Notes under the pieces: model-generated
What the model was told of the DNA's origin: nothing
Seen by the model: only the letters and a program-made list of their open reading frames with translations
The model's database searches: none
Origin: Basidiobolus meristosporus CBS 931.73
Taxonomy: Eukaryota > Basidiobolomycota > Basidiobolomycetes > Basidiobolales > Basidiobolaceae
Direction: 5' to 3'
Assembly: GCA_002104905.1 (NCBI GenBank)
Contig: MCFE01000175.1
Coordinates: 62,001-126,000 of the forward strand
Length of the DNA: 64,000 nt
Shown here: positions 10,309 to 22,045 of the stretch, piece by piece
Numbering within the stretch: the stretch's first letter is position 1
Layout: every line of letters begins with the position of its first letter
Translations under genes and position numbers: made by a program

Positions 10309-10991
10309 AACCAATTCCCATACTTTTCATGCATATAAGTTAATTTCTAGCCATTAAACTTCAGTTGTACCACCATTACTAATTTTGTAAACCAATTCTA
10401 GTCCTTATACCAAACACTAACATTAAACTCCATCAAATTCACCATTTAATAATCATTGCTGTTATAATGCCTGTTTCCATGACTTTGACAGGAATCCTGC
10501 TACTTTATGCCACCATTCATTTGGCAGCTTTCATATATCCTGGTCTTCAGCCAGCACTGCAAGGTCTAACACTTTATCTACCAGTAATTGAAAAAAATCC
10601 CTGCAATATTCACTTGGATTTTGCTGAGCACTGCTCTTGATGAAGTACTGGAACCTCTTGGTGTACCTGTTATTATTTCACATTCCACTGTAGGCATTGT
10701 GATAGTGTTTTCAGTTGGTGACATTGTTGTTTTGTGTATCCGCAGGAACTCCACTCTGTCTACAATGCAGGGTGTAGGTGCAGTGGTAGACCAATTGCTT
10801 TTCTCTGCAGGCTCATCTACATCACTGCAGCATAACTCAACTGGCTATGTGCCCAACTGTTGAGAGAACAGCTTTTGTCTTGTTGTAATATTTCTTGGCT
10901 ATGATATGATTCAGCCAGTTCTGGGTAGATGGTGCTATTGGTGAGAACTGCTGCATTTCTCATACAGCTCTCTGTCTCTGGCTTGGGTAGA
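10309..10991 (-). pseudogene. T2: terminal region plus ORF1 C-terminal part
   Basis: 10309-10480 matches the non-coding block that follows ORF1 in T4 and T5. From about 10481 to 10991 the minus strand carries the ORF1 C-terminal region, similar to 47112-47498, up to the block around 8045, and then stops abruptly at a gypsy gag. It abuts T1 nearly end to end. A 91-codon plus-strand frame here is antisense and not real. Confidence 0.65.
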
Positions 10992-11685
10992 CCTTTTTCT
11001 TGTAGCCTATGCCTTTATTGCTGCAGTCAATGGCAATCTTGATGGCTTCTTTAATAGTCTGGGGTCTTTGGTAATTCACTTCCTTGCAAGTTCTTTCTTT
11101 CAACCCATCAATGAAGCATTCAACTTGATCCATGGTGTCAATTCTTTGAAATTGTCCAAGTAGACATCTATACACAAAGATATACTCTTGAAATATTCCT
11201 TTCTCACTCAGTGTTTGTAACTTCCTTGTTAGTAGTGTGTACTGGTGTAGGGGCTTAAAAGCAATCCTGAGTTTCCAACACAAACACATCCAAGGTAGAG
11301 ATTGTAGAGCATCCCATCACGGTGGCTGAGCTGGTCTTGTAGCACCACTGTAAAGCTACATCTGCTAAGTAAGAAGCTACATAATGCAACTTGCTCCATG
11401 GAGCAATTCCCTTGGCCTTAAAAGCCTCCTCAATCTGGAAGAGCCAAGTACCCAAGTGCTCATAGACTCTACCATAGTACCAGCCAGCCTTTACACTATA
11501 GTTGCTACAAACATGACATTGCTGATTCTGGGCATGGTAGTCATTCCTTGTTGCCACTGGCTAAGGATCTGGAGTCACTATTACTGTTGGGCCAGGATTT
11601 GCTGAATAGCATTCTTCCATTCTGGATATTCAGAGAAGCTTCTTCTTTCTTCAGGAGAGATGTTTCTGGTTATTGCTGCTACCAA
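10992..11685 (-). pseudogene. Gypsy-C gag fragment (second copy)
   Basis: Gag of a gypsy element. Blocks LHYVASYLADVALQWCY, LQTLSEKGIFQEYIFVYRCL and CFIDGLKERTCKEVNYQRPQ are spread over two overlapping frames, so there is at least one frameshift near 11270. The same gag is seen at 19945-20840. It starts just inside LTR-F and is cut off at 10991 before the zinc knuckle. Minus strand, 5' end of a truncated element. Confidence 0.75.
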
Positions 11686-12014
11686 TGTGACAAGTCTTAA
11701 TATAAGGATTGTAGAGGAACAGGGAGCTTAGCTAGCATTGTATTTCCTAAAAGTTGAACCGGTCTTTATTGAGGTTCCAGCAACTCCGTATTTTCTCAAT
11801 GTAGTTTGTGGCTGATGACTCATTTGATTGCATCCTCATTACCCCATTAGATGCTACTTAACATACCTATTTCTGTATGATAAAGATCTGCTGATTCAAT
11901 GGCTGACTAGTACAACAGATCTGATAGATAACAAAGATATATATTGATAGGCTAAACAAATTGACTACACCAAAAAGTGATCTAACTTAAAAATTCAAGC
12001 AGTAGATCATAACA
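11686..12014 (-). repeat. LTR-F, 5' LTR of Gypsy-C copy 2 (329 bp)
   Basis: Plus reading TGTGACAAGTCTTAATA to TAGATCATAACA. It matches 21150-21512. Directly inside, the minus strand reads TTGGTAGCAGCAA, a likely primer-binding site shared with the other copy. Its outer flank is Copia-1 sequence. Confidence 0.65.
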
Positions 12015-15000
12015 TTAGATCTCTTGCCTAATAATACCAAGAAAATCACTTCTGGATAATTCATAATATGGATTAAGGCTGAGCCTGGTTCCAATGGTCT
12101 TTGGAGTGAAAAAATCTCATTGTTTTACTTGGATTCCATCTTAGCCATTGGTCTTATTGAGATTAGGGCTTTATCATCATCCAATGTTGTTAACCATGAA
12201 AACCAGTAAATCTCATTCAACAACATATCTCTGCACTTAGCCAGCAACTTTGCTTAAGCAATGTGGCTTTATGTCTTAATCTCCATACTGTGGCCCTGAC
12301 ATATCTATTTGCACCATAGTCTCCAATTTTGGCTGATATTTTGGCAGTCTCCTAGCACAAACTGTACAACCAAGCTATATTAAGTACTCTGCACTTAGTC
12401 TATGCCTATGCCATGTCTCAAATGGAGTGGCACTACAAGGTATTGGGCTTTAACTCCTATTTGTGAGAACTATGGTTCATTAGCTCCATGCTTAATGCCA
12501 TGCTTCTTACACCAGTGTCTAAAGAGTTTGAAATAAATTTTCCAATGATTTTGGCTCATTTTTATGTGATCTTTTCACCAGTTTCTCTTGTGACCTTAGC
12601 TTTGAGCTCCCTGGTATTAGAAAGCGCTTCTTCCATTGTCTCCATGAAGAAGACATATATGTATATTTTATGATTTTCAGTAATTGTGGGTGAATACATC
12701 ATTGTGGTTGAAGGTAAATTTAGAATATTCCTGCAATTGTATCAGTGGATCATTTCAAATGTTTCCTAGTTGTGATGAGCCCTGGGCTCTTAAGTAGCTC
12801 TATGGCTTGTTTCCCAATTGTGTAGGCTTTGCAGCTCTGCTGAATAGCTGGGGGATCACTTTTATTCCAGAAATGAGCATGTTTCTACAATTTTGCTTGA
12901 TGATTTATAATTGCAGCATTTAAATCATCTGTGCTAAAGCCTTAGCTGTCTGTTAAATTGGCTACTTGGGTTGGACTTAAGATATGCCAAAATATACGTC
13001 AATCTGTAGAGATTTGTGGTAATGGAAAGTATTTCATTACTACAATATCTCAAAACCAATATTGCACTCATTTCTATATTTTGCTTTTTGCTTTCATAAC
13101 ACACAAGTGAAAGATCAAGAAGTTCCAACTTTGAAGGATAAATACTCCAGACCCTGACAAGCAATCCACCCAAGAATATTATGTAATACAGAACACACAG
13201 TAGCCAGCACATGATTCAAGTTACAGCTCATTTGAAGCGGTACTTAAGGAGTTATGACCAAAAAAGTCCAATTATTCTATATCCTAGGCCACTATTGCTA
13301 GGATTACTATGGTGACTTTGATTGCATTTAACTTTTGAACCAGCAAATCAAGTCACATGAAATCTTTTCAGATGCTGCACCTATGTCCAATCTGTGCCAC
13401 TGCAAAATTTTAGCTTTGTATAAAATGTATAGCTTGTGCAATTGCCCAAAAACCTTGATCCTTCAAAAGTTTAATATATATGACATCCCAAGCCAAAAAA
13501 TAAAAGAGAGCCTCTCTTTCCAGAATCTCCACACTACAATTACAAGTTTAAGGGTTATAAGACTTCCCCTGCATCACTTGCACTGTTGAGTATTCTGACT
13601 TGGATTGGTACTACATCATTAAAGAGACTGCAAAGCTCACAAGCATCAAATCTAAGTTCTACAAAAACTACCACTTTTCTGTTTGAAAAGTCCCCTGTAA
13701 GAAACCCCTTTGCTCTAAAGACACCCCTTTAGACACCTTGTTAGTCAAAGACCCCTTTAGAGACCACTACAAGAAGCCCCTTTACTCTAAAGACACCCCT
13801 TCAGACACCCCTTTAGGTCTAAAGACCCCTTTAGAGACCCCTACAACACACCCCTTTAGGTTAAAGGGGAGTTTAGAGTTTCCATATCAGGAAATAATTT
13901 CTCAGAAAGGAAAGTGACTTCCAAATAAGGAAAGGTTACTATAAAAGTAAATAAGCCCTTTAGTAAACATATGGTCAGAATACTGCTGTAGAAGTGAGAA
14001 ACACTGCCTATAGTATATTTTGAGCCTAAGATTGAGGATATTGGTGAAAGTTATATCTTCTATTGGTACATCAAACTCCCAATAAACTATTTCAGTATTA
14101 ACATACAGAAAGTTGTTGTATATTGTTGATTAGCCTTTACATTGTAGAACAAGCCCCAAACTAATCATAATACAACACAACAGATTCTGACTCAAAGTAA
14201 TACAGGAGCCATTTTGAACATGTATCCTATATGAAGTATTGTAAGACTAGTACAGAGTCCATAGGATGAGGTCTTGTTTACAGATAATAGGTTCTCAGAT
14301 ACTTTTGGAACATAAAGCACTTCTCTGATGTGAAGTGTGTCACTTTTCTAATCACTTTGAAGGTATTCTTGGAGAGTCCCTTGTCAATTACATCAAGTAT
14401 ACTAATGTTTTCCATTAAAACCTACATTTTTGGATTTTTGATATTAGGTGAAAAGTTGGCTTTGATGTGAAAAATTTTGCATCAATCCAAAGTTAATGTG
14501 CCACATCTGTAACCTGTGGTTAGTGGTCATTTTTACTGAATGTATCCAGTGCCTAACTTCAGCAGTTGTGGCACTTCTGTACTTATGCTCTCTCAACTGA
14601 TTATTACTCTCTTTGGGGCAAAGGTTCTTCTCTTTGTCAATAGTCACAAAAGAGGCAGCTATTGCATCTGAAGGGCCTGGAGTACCTTATTTCATACTTG
14701 TTATTGCTCATTGAAGCACTTTTTTGTTTCTTCTTTTGATGCATTAGTTTTTCAATTCTTCATCCAGGAACCCATACGCATAGTACAAGGTGAAATTGTT
14801 AGTTCTGGACTCCAGGGCTGATATAGGGCCTTAGACCTGACCTTCAGACTATTTAGAAGGGTAACTTTCATAAGATGACAAGTGACTGATATGCCCACTT
14901 AGCCCATCTCATCAACCAACAAAGTGTATCTAGATATTGAATATTTCTTCTCTTCTCTTGGTAGCATCTGTGTTGTGGCAAATTGCTGTGCAAGATACAA

Positions 15001-15221
15001 TTTTTAAGTAGCAGAACCAGAGTTGTTGTTGTCTTTGATGCCTCCCAGCCATTCTATGGCTTTTTGCTCTGGAGCAAGGAATTGGTAATATGTCTTTAAC
15101 ATCAAGGCAAATGCAGTTAAAGGCACTTCATCCTTTCATTTGGTAGTTTGATGCTTAGGTAAAAACTCTTGTAGTTGCATTAGTAGATACTCAATAGAGT
15201 GACAGCTTGGGGATCTTAGGA
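12015..15221 (-). pseudogene. Copia-1 gag-protease-integrase remnant, split by LTR-C
   Basis: A minus-strand Ty1/copia remnant recognised by alignment by eye with the better copies at 57-62 kb. From right to left: gag (14660-15221, including the region of Copia-3 with ALESRTDDLTL), the protease (14444-14647) and, left of LTR-C, the GAG-pre-integrase and integrase region (12015-13010). At the protease active site WYIDSGASQHL has become WHINFGLMQNF, so the catalytic Asp is lost. No open frame exceeds about 90 codons. The right boundary is the start of the T9 transposase fragment. Confidence 0.65.
13015..14182 (+). repeat. LTR-C solo LTR (1168 bp) with 4-bp duplication GATT
   Basis: Runs TGTGGTAATGGAAAG to AATACAACACAACA and is flanked by GATT at 13011-13014 and 14183-14186. 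Removing it restores copia sequence comparable with the uninterrupted GATTCTGATCTCTG stretch near 60815. It is 75 bp shorter than the copy at 45300, the difference lying in the CCCCTTTAG array (13690-13870). Nearly all CpGs of the 45.3-kb copy appear here as TpG or CpA, so it is older or more heavily mutated. Confidence 0.9.
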
Positions 15222-15839
15222 TGGCCCAACTTTGCTGCAGCTGAATGTTAACTAATACCTATCTTCTCTGTGGGAAGGTGATATTCTTAGTACTGGTGTT
15301 TGGATAATAATGATGTATATAAGTTATGGAGTAAATCACCTGAATCTCAAATGTTTGACAGCAATACCCTCTGTTGTGACCAGAAAAGCCAGCTCTCTTG
15401 CCAATGGCTGCAGCATCTCCAATGCAGATAATACTATGAGCTTTAAAATGCTGGCCATTCAGTAATATCCTGCTGCAAAGTATAGAAGATTTATCCAGCA
15501 ATGGATACAGGTAGGACAGTCATTTAGACCCATATACCAGTGGGATTACCATCAGATATGCTCTGATACTATATGGTAGGTGCAGATTCCTGCTGATATG
15601 AGTCAGTGGCCAGCAAGAGTTGCAGATATCACACTTCTTAATGAGCATCCTCCAAATGCCAAGGAAAGGTATGGTCATACATACCTTCAAAGTAGCCCTT
15701 GCTTCTTAGTTGTTTGAAATGTTTGCTGTCAAGTTTATCAAGAATGTTCATCCTTAATTAATACCAAGTGTGCTACTTGAAAGCTGCACTCTATTAGTTG
15801 CACTGTATGAGCTTTGATAGACAGGGTACTATGAGTTAT
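15222..15839 (-). pseudogene. T9 ORF2 (Tnp2 transposase) fragment
   Basis: Minus-strand piece covering the block after the second catalytic Asp: HSIICIGDAAAIGKRAGFSG, then YSITYIHHYYPNTSTKN and FPQRR, with the SLVYGPK-like and GYFE...YDHAF blocks further right. The Asp in ICIGDAAAIGK fits the third acidic motif of Tnp2 (GDxPA). It is truncated on both sides by Copia-1 and an LTR-D fragment. Confidence 0.7.
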
Positions 15840-15968
15840 ATAACATAGAACTGAAAGTAAGTGGTGAAGGTAGGGCTGTAAATTAGCCCTACAGTGAGCA
15901 AGACTAGTCCAGGATTACTAGGTAAATATTCAGCTGCTGATTGATACCAAATAGTCCATTATTTCAAC
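15840..15968 (-). repeat. LTR-D fragment
   Basis: Matches, in reverse, the first ~130 bp of the LTR at 22616: CAGCTGCTGATTGATACC and AATAGTCCATTATTTCAACA. It joins the T9 ORF2 fragment to T9 ORF1, replacing the intergenic region. Probably the trace of a recombination or deletion between LTRs. Confidence 0.6.
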
Positions 15969-17880
15969 ATGTCCACTGAAGGTAATAATGCTGACCCCTC
16001 AGGCTCTTAGTCAAGTTGGCAATTGTGAATCTCTGCAGAGCTGCAAGCTGACCATAATGCTCAGACAGATGCAAATGTAACAATTGCAGTACCTTCATTG
16101 GAAGACTAGCAAGTGTCAAGCATAACATGCCACTGCTGTGGTGGTGCACAAGTCCAAAGGGCAAAGTATGGCCAACACTTCTCAAGTATGTATATATGTG
16201 GGGTGTTTGCTGGGTGCAATAACCTCTGGCAAAAGCTTGCTAGGAATACTGGGTCTTTTTTCTTATCTAATATAAAGGGGGAAAAAGCTTCAAGCTTGTC
16301 AAGGGAATAATATTGAGCTACCATCCCCAACTTAGTTGGTGTCTTAGCAAAAGTTTATAATGGCTTCACCGTCCTTTGAGATGACAATGTACTAAAGCTT
16401 CCAAAGTCAAAACAACTGTAAACTCCACCAACAGTGACTTGATAAGAATGCAGCTTTGACCAATAGTTACAAAGACTGAAAAGTATTTTTGCCTGTACAA
16501 GAACAAACTTGGGAAAACAATCAAATATAACAAAATATACCTACTCTGAGTATTCCTCACTAGTAGTGCCTCCAAGGTCAGTTGGCTGTCAACACGGTTT
16601 CCTGGGAGTATTGTCAGGCCTGAGTCAGAAAGTAGTGGTAATAGGTAGTGGTGATATCACTTATCAATAAGTTGGAATATTGAAAGAGGGATGATTTATA
16701 TTCAAGGGATAGCCTCCCTTATATACTTTTTTTTTGCTGCTCAAATTCTTGCTAGAAAATACTTTCTGGAAGTTTCTAGAAGGTAGTAGTCAGCCAATCA
16801 TGTTGTTGTGTACTAAAAATAGCTCAAATTCTTGGCAGATTGCACCATGAAACATAATAATACCTAGCCAATCAGATAGTGGTAATATGAGACCTCTGTG
16901 TCATATAGTTACCTCATGTGGTAGTAGGATAGGAGGGTTATGATACCAGGATGGTCACATGATATAGGCACTGTTGGGGGTACTGGCCTTATATGGTAAC
17001 TATCTTATCTTGGCATCTTGGCAAGGAATAGAATAGCTTGTGCAATGGGTTAATAGTGACAAATAGTTTGCCAGGTCATATAGTAATAATCACATACGCA
17101 GATAGAAAATATTGCAATTTGGGATGATATTAATATAGGGGGGTAATCCTTTTTAGGGAAGTGAACGTATGGGAATGAGCACCTCTGCCTGTGGGTGTCA
17201 CTGTGACCCCGCTAAACCACCCATATTAGCAGGCATGCTATCCACTTGTATTAAAGTATGAACAAGGAAATTAGGTGGAGTGGCTTCTAGGATAGATGCA
17301 ATGGCCTAGAAAAATCAGGGATCAGTCCAGTCACAGGATGAGCAGACAACACATGTAGAGCAATCATTATTGGAGGTAGCAAATGCAGTATCTAGAATGC
17401 AGGTAGACAACGCAGTATCTTTGCTGCAACATTGTAACTCAAGTAGCACAGTGTTACAGAAAACAGTTGAGCCATTTCCCAATGAAGCTACAGAGAAGCA
17501 CTGTACAGTCTTTGACGCACAACAACAGTGCCCAAAGATTAAGCTCACACAACAACCCATCACAGCATGGGAGAGAGAGAGCATAGTGCTCATGCCTAAG
17601 CCTAGAAATCAAAAGATGTTGAGATCCATGAAGCCATTGAGTGCAATGATGACCAGTGGGCTAATATTTGAGAAGGTATGAGAAGTAGAGCATGGAACTA
17701 CCTTAAGGCCAGCACACCATGGGACCATTAGGAGCTCTAAACCAAGCAACACATGCTTGACCTGTTCCATGTGAGCTATATTGAATTCAAGTGAGCAAAT
17801 GGAATTTGGGCCAGCATTGGTTCAGTATGAGAGTATCTCAGCAGTAGCAGAAACTATCAAATGCAGAAAAACAAGGGTAT
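15969..17880 (+). pseudogene. T9 ORF1, N-terminal half, split by an LTR-A relative
   Basis: ORF1 pieces at 15969-16133 and 17217-17880, matching 37.2-38.0 kb. Recognisable are the repeated helical segment (VEQSLLEVANAVSRMQVDNAVSLLQ), the PFPNEATEKHCTVFDAQQQCPKIK block and the ESIVLMPKPRNQKML block. Excision of the LTR rejoins the two pieces at the motif corresponding to 37390. Frameshifts follow from about 17680. Gypsy-C starts at 17881 and the ORF1 repeat region resumes at 21513. Confidence 0.7.
16134..17216 (-). repeat. Diverged LTR-A solo LTR (1083 bp) with duplication CCAC
   Basis: Runs TGCTGTGGTGGTGCACAAG to TGACCCCGCTAAA. CCAC lies at 16130-16133 and 17217-17220. It aligns throughout with LTR-A but is clearly more diverged from the 1.9- and 18.5-kb copies than those are from each other. 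The terminal CA has decayed to AA. A TATATAC-type box lies near 16720. Confidence 0.85.
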
Positions 17881-18460
17881 TTGTATGCATTTTACCAGAT
17901 TAATTGCTGAATAATCTTATCTGCTAATTTAGTATGTGGCTGATGACTCATTTGATTGTGTTATGATCTATTGCTTGAATTTTAAGGCAGTCTCACAGGC
18001 TATGTCCCACAATAGGGTATTGTCTTTCTTAGGTATATCAGCTTACATCAAGGTCATGAGTGTTGCAGGGGCATTGGTGAGGGCAAGACCCATGACCAAG
18101 TAATCATGGTGTTCCTATCTGGCCTTGAATGCTGTTTTAGGGATGTCTTCTGGTTCAACCTTTTTCTGGTTGTATCCTGACATGAGGTCAATCTTGCTGA
18201 AAATAGTGGCTCCATTGTGTTGTTACAATGCTCATCAACCCAAGGTATGGGGTACTTATTATTCATGGTAACAGAGCTAAGGGCTCTGTAGTCAAAGCAT
18301 CCTAAGTGTTCCATCCTTCTTTTTTACAAAAGTACTGGTGCTCCCCAAGGAGACTTGCTGGGTCTGATATATTCTTGCTCCAGTATCTAATCTATTTGCC
18401 TCTTCATCTCTTTTAACTCCAATAAACTCATTCTGTTCAATATCTTGCTCACTGGTGCGG
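17881..18460 (-). pseudogene. Gypsy-C reverse transcriptase (central part) and LTR-F scrap
   Basis: 17999-18460 encodes the part of the RT after the LTR-A insertion. Minus strand reads PVSKILNRMS-type sequence, FVKKKDGTLRML, DYRALSSVTMNNKYPIPWVD and a TNAPATLMTLM-like block, with a small deletion at LRMC/DYR and another frameshift near 18120. The YxDD box is not reached. Left of it, 17881-17998 is LTR-F sequence that runs into an inverted LTR-F tip (TGTTATGATCTATTGC at 17960). Confidence 0.75.
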
Positions 18461-19531
18461 TGTGGTGGTGTATAGGTCCAAGGGAGAGTTACGTCCAACA
18501 CTTCTCAAGTGTTTTGTGTGTGGGGTGTTCACTGGGTGCGATAACCTCTGGCAAAAGCTTGCTAGGAATACTTGGGTTCTGTCTCTAATCTAATGTGAAG
18601 GGGAATAAAGCCACAAGCTTGTCAAGGGAAAACTATTGAGCTACAATCCCCAACTTAGTTGGCGTCTTAACAAAAGTATGTGCTGGGTTCAGCGTCCTTT
18701 GAGATGACAATGTACTAAAGCTTCCAAAGTCAAAACAACTGTAAACTCCACCAGCAGGGACTTGATAAGAATGCAGCTGTGGTCAATAGTTACAAAGACA
18801 GAAAAGTATCTTTGCCTGTACAAGAACAAACTTGGGAGAGAATCAAATATAATAAAAGATACCTACTCTGAGTATTCCTCACAAGTAGTGCCTCCAAGGT
18901 CAGTTGGCTGTCAGCGCGGTTTCCTGAAAGTGTCCTGTGGTCTGGGGTTGGAAGTTCAGGTAGCAGCAGGTAGCAGTGATCACACTAATCAACAAGTCGG
19001 TATATTGATAAAAGGGATGATGATTTATTGTTGAGGGATAGCCTCCCTTATATACTTTTCTTACTGGCTAAGTGATTACTAATCATGGTGTTCCAGAAGG
19101 TTCCGGATATCAATAGAAATCTTAATGACATCAGAATGACCTAAGAATGTTCTAAGTAGGTGCCGGAAGGTTCTAAGAGGCACAGCACATCCAACCAATC
19201 AGGAATCAGTATTCTGAAACGTGTGTAACATGGGGATACCATATATGGTATGGAAATGGTAGGGATGGTGACACGGGTTGATCATGTGTCACAGGTACTG
19301 GCGCGGGTACTTGCCTAATATAGAAGCACTTGTAACTAGTAATCTTACAAAAAGTGAGGGGTAACTTATGCAATAAGGTAAGCAGGTGTGATAGTCAACC
19401 GGCTTATGGGATAGTACTGATTGGGTAAGACAAATGGGATAAAACTAAAATGAGTGTAGTAGGGATATAGGGAAGTAGAAAATAAGGGAATGAGCACATC
19501 TGTCAGTGGGTGTCACTGTCACCCCACTACA
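18461..19531 (-). repeat. LTR-A solo LTR (1071 bp) with duplication GCGG
   Basis: Same length and almost the same sequence as 1879-2949. Flanked by GCGG at 18457-18460 and 19532-19535. Excision gives GGAGATACCGCACCAGTGAG on the minus strand, reading in frame GDTAPVS, which matches GDRPPVS in the RT at 22066. It is therefore a clean, late insertion into Gypsy-C, later reduced to a solo LTR. TATATAAGG is conserved near 19048. Confidence 0.92.
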
Positions 19532-21149
19532 GCGGTATCTCCTATGTCAATGGCATGATCCATATCTCTGACTTGTGGTAACTGTAGACACATTTCAATA
19601 TTCCTTCAAAAGAGTCAGGGGCTTTTGGAGTACTGTAGTAGGTAAATCATCCTGTAATACTGTCATAAGGAATATCTGAGTACCATTTCTAAGCGCTCTA
19701 CAGAGCTGTGTCTTGCCAAATTCTCTTATTTAACACACACTAAATTGGCCAAGTTAATATCCAGTCTGGCAAGTACTATTTCATAAGACTGGTTGTTGTT
19801 TGGTTCTAGGTGGCATGGGTTCTCCAATTGATTGATAGATTACAACAAATAGCCATGTTTTCCCAAGTACAAGGTCAAGCTTGCAGCTCCCAGATAGTAG
19901 GCCTGTAGGTCCTCATCATAGTCATTGATCTTCAATTTTACTGGCTAAGAAATAAGGTTAGTTGTGTTAGAGTTCCCTTCAGCCATTGAGACTGAAGTTG
20001 ATTTGGTGGGCTCCAAGTTGATTCCAGCTCTCAAAGCAAATTGCCCTGCCATGTACTCATTGGATGCTCCGGAGTTAATCATAAATTTGACAGGTACTCC
20101 ATTGATTACCCCATTCCAGAATAGTAGCTTTCCTGAGCATGAGATCATATGCAATAAGTGATTTTCTGTCATATGGAGGGTAAGTTCTGAGTCTTCCTCA
20201 AGTTCATTCTCCATGTTACTATGCTCAAGGGCTTCAATGTCATTGAAGGTTTTTGTAGGCTGGTGTCCATTTCTTCTCTGAGGGCAGTCCTTTGCAATAT
20301 GTCCCTGCTGGTAGCAATTAGTGGAAAGTTGCTTCTTCTTACATTCTTCTGAGATGAAATTCTTCTGCATAGCATCTATTTCCATTGGCACTACTTCTGA
20401 TTGTCTTCTCTCACTGTGATAGATGCCTCTCCAACTAATCATTTTGAGTTTCCTAACTGTAAACATAGCTGAGCCATAGTCAATGGCTAAGCTGATGGCT
20501 TCTTTAGTAGTCTGAGGTCTCTGATAATTCACTTCATTACAAGTTCTTTCCTTCAACCCATCAATAAGGTAATCAGCTTGATCCATGGACTATTCTTTCA
20601 ATTTGTACAGGTAGACATCTACACTCACAGATATATTGTTCAACCATTTCTTTCTGACTGAGTGTCTTCAACTTCCTTCTTGGTAGTGTGTGCTCTTGAG
20701 GAAATTTAGAAGCATCCTGATTTTCAAATACAAACTCATCCCATGTAGTGATTAAAGAGCATCCCATCATAATAGCTGATCTGATCTTGTTGTTGGACCA
20801 CTGTAAAGCTGCATCTGCTCAGTAAGAAGCTGCATAATGCAACTTGCTTTCTGGAGCAATTCATTTAGCCTCACAAGCTACCTCAATCTAGAAGAGCCTA
20901 ACTCCCAGGTTTTTGTTGACTCTGCCATGACACTGGTCAACCTTCATACTGAAGTTACTCTTGACAGAGTTTTGCTGGCTCAGGGCCCTGGTGGTCAATT
21001 CTTGTTGCTACTGGCCAAGGATCAGGAGTTATTGTTGCTGTCAAGTAGGGATTTACTGCATAGCACTCTTCCATTCTTGATTTCTGACATCTAGAGAGAA
21101 GCTTCTTTGTCCATCAGCAGGGAGGCTTCTGATTGTGTGCTGCTACCAA
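19532..21149 (-). pseudogene. Gypsy-C gag, protease and start of RT
   Basis: Gag runs from about 21100 to 20300: ESKLHYAASY, MGCSLITTWDEFVFENQDAS, LIDGLKERTCNEVNYQRPQT, then a zinc knuckle at NCYQQGHIAKDC whose first Cys is now Ser. A 213-codon open frame (19945-20586) joins gag to the protease FMINSGASNEYM; the catalytic Asp is replaced by Asn (codon 20074-20076). The frame then ends, and the RT start (DHAIDIGDT) is seen next to the LTR-A copy at about 19532-19560. Minus strand, same family as 10992-11685. Confidence 0.8.
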
Positions 21150-21512
21150 AGTTACAAGCCTTGATCTAACTATTGTAGAGGGATGTAGCATTTAGCCAGT
21201 ATTGTTGTCACCAATACTTGAACAACTTTTATTGAGGTTCAAGCAGCTCCTTATATACATTTACCAGATCAATTGCTGACAAATCGTATTTCCTATTGTA
21301 TATTGTGGCTGATAATTCATCTGATGGCATCATCATACCCAATTAAATATTACTTCAATATTTGCTTCTGTCCAGTTAGGATCTGCTGATTCAACTGCTG
21401 ACTAATATCACAGATTTGATATACAACATAGATGTACTGATAGGTTGATCATAAAACCAACTGACTTGATTAAAACTAATCTAACTATATATTCAGGTGG
21501 TAGATCATAACA
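21150..21512 (-). repeat. LTR-F, 5' LTR of Gypsy-C (363 bp)
   Basis: Matches 11686-12014. The outer end reads TGTTATGATCTACC on the minus strand, the inner end AGTTACAAGCC in plus reading, where TG has decayed. The next bases inside give TTTGGTAGCAGCAC, the putative primer-binding site. Confidence 0.65.
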
Positions 21513-22045
21513 CTAGTAAGGGACAGGCAGGCAGAAACAGATGCATCAGTGCAGTACTTATCAAGGAAAAATAAAGTTCAGTAAAAGAAGCACTCAGTCT
21601 CAGTAGCAGTCAAGGAATTGACATTGATAGAACACCTGCAGATTTCTCAGGGGCCCACTACAAGCAGGGCTAGAAGCTATTAACAAGTGGCAAAGGAATA
21701 TCAGGTTGTTAGGAAAGTGCCAGCAAGGGACAAGCAGGCAAAAACAGATGCACTGGTATAGGTTTCATCAAGCAGAAAGCATAATTCAATACTAGAGGTA
21801 CTTGGTCATGGTGGCAGTGAAGGACTATATATTGACAGCAACAGCAGCTTTCTCAGGTGCACATCACAAGCAGGGCTGAGAATTCCAAATATGCAGTAAA
21901 TAAATGTTAGGTTACCAGAAGGGTTCTGGCAAGGGACAAGCGGGCAAAAATGGATGCACCAGTGTATCATTAACCAAGGAGAAAGCAGAGTACTATATAA
22001 GAGGCACCCAGCAAAAGTAGCAGTGAAATACTGAGGAACTTGTAA
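21513..22045 (+). pseudogene. T9 ORF1 repeat region: three tandem ~205-bp units
   Basis: Three units start at about 21523, 21723 and 21932, each opening AAGGGACARGCRGGC then a RAAAYRGATGCA motif. They correspond to the segment RDxQAxTDxPAQxLSRKKxS found once or twice in other ORF1 copies. The third unit is cut short and followed by a gypsy RT. All are broken by stops. Confidence 0.65.

Noticed and set aside
10588-10863. 91-codon plus-strand frame
   Set aside because: Antisense to T2 ORF1; equivalent antisense frames in other copies are closed.
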